From: Chloroflexi bacterium 13_1_40CM_65_17
GTDB taxonomy: Bacteria; Chloroflexota; Dormibacteria; Dormibacterales; Dormibacteraceae
Reading direction: 5' to 3'
Length of the DNA stretch: 34,550 bases
Assembly (NCBI GenBank): GCA_001917815.1
Contig: MNES01000007.1
Location: 1 to 34,550, forward strand
Shown: piece after piece, positions 29,865-34,550 of the stretch
How positions within the stretch are numbered: position 1 is the first letter of the stretch
Layout of the letters: every line of letters starts with the position of its first letter
Notes under the pieces: generated by a model
Databases searched by the model: none
The model's input: only the letters and a program-made list of their open reading frames with translations
What the model was told of the DNA's origin: nothing
Translations under genes and position numbers: made by a program

Positions 29865-30493
29865 TGCCGAACACGATCACCCCCATCGCGCGAGGCCTCC
29901 GCGAGCGCAAGAAGCTCAAGACCAAAGAGGCGATCCAGCGCGAGGCGATGCGCCTCTTCCAGGAACAGGGCTATGAGGAGACCACGATCGATCAGATCGC
30001 GGAGGCGGCCGAGATCTCCCCGAGCACGTTCTTCAATTACTTCCCCACCAAAGAAGATGTCGTCCTCTACGACCGCTACGACCCGATGATCGTTTCGCTC
30101 ATCGAAGCCGCGCCTCCTGGCGAGACCCTGAGCCAAACGATCCGGCGCGCAATCGACGAGCTGGCGCGGGTGATGGAGCCCGACCGCGAGATGGTCCTAG
30201 CTCGCGCGAGGCTGGGTCTGCTGGCGCCTGCTCTGCGCGCCCGCTTCTGGGAGGAGCTGCAAAAGGCGCAAACACTTCTCGGCGGCCTCATCGGTGCACG
30301 TACGGGCCGCGCCGCGGATGATTTCGAGGTTCGCGTGTTGTCAATGATGTTCGTGACAGCGTCGTTCGAAGCCGCCTTGGAGTGGGTGCGCCGCGGCGGC
30401 GAGGGTGGGATGTTCGACATAGTCAAAGAGGCGCTCGAAGTCAGCGGGGTGTTCGAGCGCCTCGACGCCCTCGGCTCAAGCAGTTCCTGCTAG
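29864..30493 (+). CDS. TetR-family regulator of the upstream MFS exporter
   Basis: This 209-residue protein has a TetR helix-turn-helix (about residues 18-65: TKEAIQREAMRLFQEQGYEE, IDQIAEAAEISPSTFFNYFPTKEDVV) and an acyl-type C-terminal domain. It overlaps the MFS stop by one base (TGATG), so it is translated with the exporter and probably controls it, sensing an exported compound. It converges on the NarL-type regulator gene with an 18 bp overlap. Confidence 0.93.
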   Translation: MPNTITPIARGLRERKKLKTKEAIQREAMRLFQEQGYEETTIDQIAEAAEISPSTFFNYFPTKEDVVLYDRYDPMIVSLIEAAPPGETLSQTIRRAIDELARVMEPDREMVLARARLGLLAPALRARFWEELQKAQTLLGGLIGARTGRAADDFEVRVLSMMFVTASFEAALEWVRRGGEGGMFDIVKEALEVSGVFERLDALGSSSSC

Positions 30494-31120
30494 TCCGGCC
30501 TCGTAGGCGAGAATCACCGCCTGGACGCGGTCTCTAACTTCGAGCTTGTCGAGCACGTGCGCGACATGAGTCTTCACAGTGGTCTCGGCGACGTGAAGGC
30601 GCGCCGCTATCTCGGCGTTGGTGAACCCGCGCGCCAACTCGCGAAGGACGTCGCGCTCGCGGTCGGTCAGTGTCTCGAACTGTGTGGCCTTCCTCGCCGC
30701 CGGCTCAGGGCGCCTGGCGAACTCTTCTATCAGCCTGCGGGTAACGGAAGGCGCCAGCAGCGCGTCTCCTGACGTAACGACGCGTATCGCCTTCAGGAGA
30801 TCCTCGGGCGGCGCGGATTTCAGGAGGAAGGCAGACGCGCCCGCGGCAAGCGCGTCGAACACGTACTCATCGAGCTCATAGGTAGTGAGAATGACAACCC
30901 GCGCCAGGCCAGCAACCTGGCGCGTCGCGGCGATGCCGTCGACGTGCGGCATGCGGATGTCCATCAGTACCACGTCCGGGCGCTCGCGCTGCACCAGCTC
31001 GATCGCTTGCCGTCCGTCGCCGGCCTCACCCGCGATCTCCATGTCCGGCTGAGAGCCGACGATCATCCGGAAGCCGGCCCGGACAAGCTCCTGGTCGTCG
31101 GCGATCGCGACTCTGATCAT
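30476..31120 (-). CDS. NarL/LuxR-type response regulator
   Basis: This 214-residue protein has a complete receiver (D8-D9, phosphoacceptor D54 in VVLMDIRMP, T79 and K101) and a C-terminal LuxR helix-turn-helix (about 150-205: LTDRERDVLRELARGFTNAE, TTVKTHVAHVLDKL). It would be phosphorylated by the kinase encoded just upstream, with which it shares a 4 bp ATGA overlap, and would activate or repress promoters, probably that of the ABC exporter operon. Confidence 0.96.
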   Translation of the reverse strand: MIRVAIADDQELVRAGFRMIVGSQPDMEIAGEAGDGRQAIELVQRERPDVVLMDIRMPHVDGIAATRQVAGLARVVILTTYELDEYVFDALAAGASAFLLKSAPPEDLLKAIRVVTSGDALLAPSVTRRLIEEFARRPEPAARKATQFETLTDRERDVLRELARGFTNAEIAARLHVAETTVKTHVAHVLDKLEVRDRVQAVILAYEAGLAGTA

Positions 31121-32181
31121 GCGATCGGCAGCTTCGAGCGGACTGTGAAGCCCCCGACGGCGGTCGAGCCCGCTTCCAGGTCGCCACCGAACAGCGCCAC
31201 CCTTTCGCGCATACCGATCAACCCATGGCCGGTCGACGCCTTCACGGCGTCCTCCGATTCGCCCCGGCCGTTGTCGCGAATCGTGATCTCCAGCGCATCC
31301 GGAAGATATGACAGGCGCACCTCGAGCCGGGAAGCGTTCGCGTGCTTGAGCGTGTTCGTGATCGCTTCCTGCACAATCCGGTATGCGGTTAGGTCAAGTG
31401 CAGCGGGCAACGCACGCTTTTCGCCCGAAACGCTGAGAGTGGCTTCGAGTCCCGAATCACGCGAGACTTTGAGGAGAGCCTCGACCTGGTCGAGTCCGGG
31501 CTGCGGCGCCAACGGTGCTTCGGGCTGTTTCCGCAGCACACCCACCAAGCGGTTGAGCTCCGCGATCGTATCGCGTGCCGCGCTCTCAATCGATCGCAGC
31601 GCCTCCTTGTCCGGATCGCCCGACACGCGCGCCGCGCCCGCCTGGATCGCCATCACGCTTACGTTGTGCGCAACCACGTCGTGCAGCTCGCGCGCGATGC
31701 GCAGCCTCTCCTCTTCAGCCGCCTGCTCGCGCGCCTGTTGGTGGCGTGCCACGAGCTCGGTGAAGAACCGCCGTCGGGAGCGCACATAGTCGCCGATCAC
31801 CCACGCCACGAGGGAGAGCGCGCCGACCGGGATGAAGCTCCGCCACCCGGGAAAGTCACCTAGAAAGAGCAAGAACACCGGAACGACGATGACAGTGATC
31901 GCCGCGCCCGCAACCCAGAGACGGACCGGCGAACGGTCATACACGGAGACGGCATATACGGCGAAGATCAACGCCGGCCCAGAACGGTCGGTGAACGGAG
32001 CCAGCACGAATTGCGCGATTTCGGCCAGGACTATCAGGACGAGGACGAGGACCGGGCGGCTTCGGCGAAGCCACAGCGGCAGGGCCTTCACCAGCACCAG
32101 GAATATGCTCACCGCCAGCACTGACGCGCGGTAATGGGTGCCGACGAAGCCGAGCATTCCTGCGACGAAGCTGAAGGCCAC
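31117..32181 (-). CDS. NarL-system histidine kinase (HisKA_3 type)
   Basis: This protein has four or five N-terminal membrane helices (a DUF7134-like sensor), then the dimer/phosphoacceptor motif RIARELHDVVAHNVSVMAIQ (His167 from the start used here) and an HATPase domain with AYRIVQEAITNTLKHA, DNGRG and GHGLIGMRERV. It would autophosphorylate and pass the phosphate to the regulator overlapping its 3' end. The true start is uncertain: between the stop of the permease gene (32268) and GTG 32181 no ATG, GTG or TTG lies in frame, although the sequence there already encodes plausible N-terminus. The open frame continues to 32820 inside the permease gene. Confidence 0.9.
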   Translation of the reverse strand: MAFSFVAGMLGFVGTHYRASVLAVSIFLVLVKALPLWLRRSRPVLVLVLIVLAEIAQFVLAPFTDRSGPALIFAVYAVSVYDRSPVRLWVAGAAITVIVVPVFLLFLGDFPGWRSFIPVGALSLVAWVIGDYVRSRRRFFTELVARHQQAREQAAEEERLRIARELHDVVAHNVSVMAIQAGAARVSGDPDKEALRSIESAARDTIAELNRLVGVLRKQPEAPLAPQPGLDQVEALLKVSRDSGLEATLSVSGEKRALPAALDLTAYRIVQEAITNTLKHANASRLEVRLSYLPDALEITIRDNGRGESEDAVKASTGHGLIGMRERVALFGGDLEAGSTAVGGFTVRSKLPIA

Positions 32182-32267
32182 GATGGTCCCGTCGACGAGC
32201 CGCGGCCGGCCTGTGATCCAGGACCACGGCCGGCCGCGAAAGGGTGCTGGCGATGGCGAGATGTGGG

Positions 32268-33086
32268 CTATGTCACGTCCCTCTGCCGCAGCAGTGCCGC
32301 GGACGCGATGAGGAAGAAGGCCAGGTAAGCGACCAGCACGAGGACGGCCTGCTCTGCGCCGATTGCCGGCGGCGTCGAGCGCCCAAACGCCGGCGAAGTG
32401 AACGACTGCAGCAGCGCGCTCGCGTTCTGTCCATCGAACCAGTCCGCGATCCACTTGTAGGTGCCGCCGTTGAAGCTGGTGATGAACCTGACGACGATGA
32501 TCTGAAGGACCGTCACGTAGATCAAACCCACGCCAAGCGCTGCTGCCGACTGTCGGAACAGGGCGCCCAATGCGATGCCGAGGGAGCCATTCACGGCCAG
32601 GATGAGCCAGATCGCGCCCATACCCTTGGCAACATCTACAGCCGCCGGCCACGAAATCGAGTGGCCCTGGACAGATGCGATGACGACGCTGTACCCCGCC
32701 CCGACGGCGAAGATGATCAGGGTCATGATCCCCATCCAGGCCTGGAACACGACCACGCGACCGAAAAGAGTCGACAGGCGGCCGGGGCGCTGGGTGAATA
32801 CCGTCTTCAACGTTCCCCACGAGTATTCGGAGCCGGCGATGAGAGCGCCCAGCACAAGAGCCATGGCGGCTCCCAGCGGAAAGCCGGCGCCCATGACGTT
32901 GTTGACGAACTGATCGGGGAACAGAGTGAGTATCGAGACTGCCTCACGGGGACCTCCCGGATGGGCTGCCTGATACCACTCGGCCGAGTAAAAGAGCACC
33001 ACAATCCCCGCGATGAGGCCCGTGGAGACCAGGAACGCCGGACGAAAACGGTTCTTTCGCCATTCCGCTTTGATGCTTGCGATCAT
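32268..33086 (-). CDS. ABC-2 type transporter permease
   Basis: This 272-residue protein has an N-terminal amphipathic segment (MIASIKAEWRKNRFRPAF), then about six membrane helices, with the typical ABC-2 features EYSWGTLKTVFTQRPGR before helix 2-3 and a final helix ending in LLRQRDVT. It is the membrane partner of the ATPase encoded immediately upstream (4 bp ATGA overlap). It would export a peptide, lipid or drug, or sense antibiotic stress together with the two-component system that follows. Confidence 0.92.
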   Translation of the reverse strand: MIASIKAEWRKNRFRPAFLVSTGLIAGIVVLFYSAEWYQAAHPGGPREAVSILTLFPDQFVNNVMGAGFPLGAAMALVLGALIAGSEYSWGTLKTVFTQRPGRLSTLFGRVVVFQAWMGIMTLIIFAVGAGYSVVIASVQGHSISWPAAVDVAKGMGAIWLILAVNGSLGIALGALFRQSAAALGVGLIYVTVLQIIVVRFITSFNGGTYKWIADWFDGQNASALLQSFTSPAFGRSTPPAIGAEQAVLVLVAYLAFFLIASAALLRQRDVT

Positions 33087-34000
33087 GACCCTTGCTTCTC
33101 CCCTGTGAGCTGGAAGAATGCCTCCTCCAGCGATCTTTCAATTGGCCTCAACTCACTGACACCGATGCCGGCGGCCACGAGCCGGCTGTTGATCTCGACG
33201 CTGCCGGCGGGGTCCGTCTTCAATCTGATCGAGCCGTCCTGGCGGCTAACCGCGGCTGGACCGAACATGCCTGTCAAAAGCTCGTACGCGCGGTCGGCCG
33301 GCTGGGCCCTGACCAGCACGCCTTCCTCGCCCAGCAGCTCCTGAACAGTCGACTGGGTCACTAGTTTTCCGCCGCTGATCACGCCGACGCGATCGCAGAT
33401 CTGCTCGACCTCCGCAAGTAGATGGCTGGAGAGCAGCACGGTGCGATTGCCCTGGCCGATGTCCTTGATGAGCTTGCGCATCTCAGCCATGCCTTGCGGG
33501 TCCAGCCCGTTCGTGGGTTCGTCGAGGATGAGCAGCTCTGGATCCTTGAGCAAGGCGGCGGCCACCCCCAGCCGCTGCTTCATGCCGGTGGAGTACGTTC
33601 CGAACTTGCGTCCAGCTCGCGAAGTCAGTTCGACGATGTCGAGCACCTCCGGCACACGCTTGTGGCCGATCCCGGCGAAGTCCGCGACCACCTTGAGGTT
33701 CTCGCGACCCGACAGGTATGGGTAGAAGCCGGGCGCCTCCACAAGGGAGCCGATCTTCGCGAGCCCGGCCGGGTCGCCCGGTGCGTGGCCCGCTACGGTC
33801 GCCATGCCCGAGGTGGGCCGGATGAGGCCCACGAGCATCCGCAGGGTGGTCGTTTTCCCCGCGCCGTTGGGCCCGAGGAAGCCGTATACCTCCCCGCGCC
33901 TCACGCTCATCTCCACGGAGTCGACGGCAAGGACCCCGTTTCCGTACCGCTTGGTGAGGCCGTTGGTCTCGATGACTGTCGTGTTTTCCATGACCGCCAC
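33083..34000 (-). CDS. ABC transporter ATP-binding protein
   Basis: This 305-residue protein has Walker A GPNGAGKT (43-50), signature YSTGMKQRL (136-144), Walker B LLILDEP (156-162) with the catalytic Glu, and the H-loop in LLSSHLLAEVE. The C-terminal domain (about 225-305) is the DUF4162-like extension common in drug/bacitracin exporter ATPases. It energises the permease encoded just downstream. It is the first gene of the ATPase-permease-kinase-regulator operon, with no regulator-specific operator visible upstream. Confidence 0.96.
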   Translation of the reverse strand: MAVMENTTVIETNGLTKRYGNGVLAVDSVEMSVRRGEVYGFLGPNGAGKTTTLRMLVGLIRPTSGMATVAGHAPGDPAGLAKIGSLVEAPGFYPYLSGRENLKVVADFAGIGHKRVPEVLDIVELTSRAGRKFGTYSTGMKQRLGVAAALLKDPELLILDEPTNGLDPQGMAEMRKLIKDIGQGNRTVLLSSHLLAEVEQICDRVGVISGGKLVTQSTVQELLGEEGVLVRAQPADRAYELLTGMFGPAAVSRQDGSIRLKTDPAGSVEINSRLVAAGIGVSELRPIERSLEEAFFQLTGEKQGS

Positions 34001-34072
34001 GCTAGGCCGCCAAAAGCGCGGCGTCGTCCGCCCCAGGATCGATCTTTGGTCTCATCCGGCGGGATGAGAAAT

Positions 34073-34113
34073 CCCCTCCCCCCTTCGGGGAGAGGGTTAG
34101 GGAGAGGGGCGTG
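34073..34113. repeat. Dispersed palindromic repeat, copy C, spanning the TetR stop codon
   Basis: CCCCTCCCCCC-TT-CGGGGAGAGGG forms the stem, followed by the same tail as copy A. The TTA in the tail (34097-34099) is the stop codon (TAA) of the leftward TetR gene, so this gene ends inside the repeat. Confidence 0.85.
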
Positions 34114-34550
34114 AACTCTTCTTCAGACGTAGGAATTTTTCGAGCTGTCCCAGAGCCTTGTCTACCCGTTCGGGTGCGGTGTTGGCGATCGGAACCATGA
34201 ACAGTCCGTTCAGCGTGGCTATCACCAAGGAGGCCACGGTGTCCGGATCCAGCCGTTTGTCCACGAAGCCGTCCTTTTGAGCGTGGCGGACTAGAGTCCG
34301 GAGCGTTGCATGCCAGGCGTCGACCATCTCCTTGAAGATGGCGGCGATCGTTGGATCCCGGCCCGACCGCAGCGCGAGCTCGCCCATCACGGCAAAAAGC
34401 TCCGGCTCATTGGCGGCGAGCCGCCGAACGCCTTGCAGTTGCGCGGCCAGCTGCTCACCGGGTTTGGACCCCGGTTCGAATGTCGTCCGGAACCGCTCCA
34501 TCGCGTGCCCGACCGCTCCTCGGATCAGCGCCTCCTTGGTCGGGAAGTAG
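34097..34550 (-). CDS. TetR-family regulator, N-terminus cut by window edge
   Basis: From the right edge the frame reads YFPTKEALIRGAVGHAMER, which is the end of a TetR helix-turn-helix (the YF-x-T/N-K-E motif), so the gene begins outside the window and the ATG at 34501 is internal. The ligand domain follows (about 130 residues, ending KKSSRPSP). The last codons and the stop lie in repeat copy C. It probably represses a gene beyond the window or the nearby ABC operon, whose first gene starts 97 bp away on the same strand. Confidence 0.85.
   Translation of the reverse strand, partial: YFPTKEALIRGAVGHAMERFRTTFEPGSKPGEQLAAQLQGVRRLAANEPELFAVMGELALRSGRDPTIAAIFKEMVDAWHATLRTLVRHAQKDGFVDKRLDPDTVASLVIATLNGLFMVPIANTAPERVDKALGQLEKFLRLKKSSRPSP

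Noticed and set aside
32182-32820. N-terminal part of the 567-codon kinase frame
   Set aside because: It is an out-of-frame shadow of the ABC permease gene; only the last few codons before 32181 look kinase-like.
32244-33344. Long plus-strand frame opposite the ABC permease gene (366 codons)
   Set aside because: Antisense shadow with no domain or ribosome binding site.
1-34550. CRISPR array, prophage, insertion sequence or integron
   Set aside because: No regularly spaced repeats, transposase, integrase or phage structural genes are visible; the tRNA genes have no flanking duplicated 3' ends.

Overview
The window is a GC-rich bacterial chromosome segment with about 35 genes packed on both strands. 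Frequent GTG and TTG starts, many 1-8 bp overlaps, tRNA genes without an encoded CCA end, LytR-CpsA-Psr and LysM/CHAP envelope proteins, NarL-type two-component systems and many TetR/LysR regulators suggest a soil-type Terrabacteria lineage (Dormibacterota, Chloroflexota or Actinomycetota-like). This placement is inferred from style; there is no rRNA or marker phylogeny here. No phage, insertion sequence, plasmid or CRISPR array is visible.

Layout. 1-1498: an NCS2 nucleobase permease (cut by the window edge) divergent from a CodA-like deaminase. 1509-6706: a degenerate receiver, a DEAD-box helicase, a DyP-peroxidase remnant, a cysteine-free DksA/TraR-like protein, a LysR regulator with two palindromes, a lone receiver, a membrane protein and an acidic small protein. 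6717-8551: a tight operon of a BNR propeller, a MoaD/ThiS-like ubiquitin-fold protein and YjbQ. 8662-10459: a divergent MDR oxidoreductase/TetR pair with overlapping operator palindromes. Then tRNA-Tyr, a Spinster-like MFS transporter, a LysM-CHAP hydrolase with a structured leader, a coupled gamma-glutamyltransferase/SDR pair, a small GT51 glycosyltransferase, and a coupled LCP/beta-propeller pair.

The most interesting block is 18700-23748, five genes on the minus strand: universal stress protein, CDF-like carrier, a duplicated DUF1003 membrane protein, a PRC-MgtE_N-CBS protein without the MgtE channel, and an NRAMP-family transporter whose metal-site motifs are altered as in the magnesium-transporting NRAMP branch (NRMT). 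It reads as a split magnesium uptake system in which the soluble Mg2+ sensor of MgtE is paired with an unrelated carrier.

The right part holds tRNA-Arg(TCT), an M32 carboxypeptidase, a nitrilase/HMG-CoA-lyase-like pair, a lipoprotein phosphoesterase, a DHA2 drug exporter with its TetR regulator, and a four-gene ABC exporter/two-component operon with 4 bp overlaps at two junctions. It ends in a TetR gene cut by the window edge. Three copies of a palindromic GGGGAGAGG-type repeat occur in the right third; two lie across the 3' ends of genes and form their last codons.
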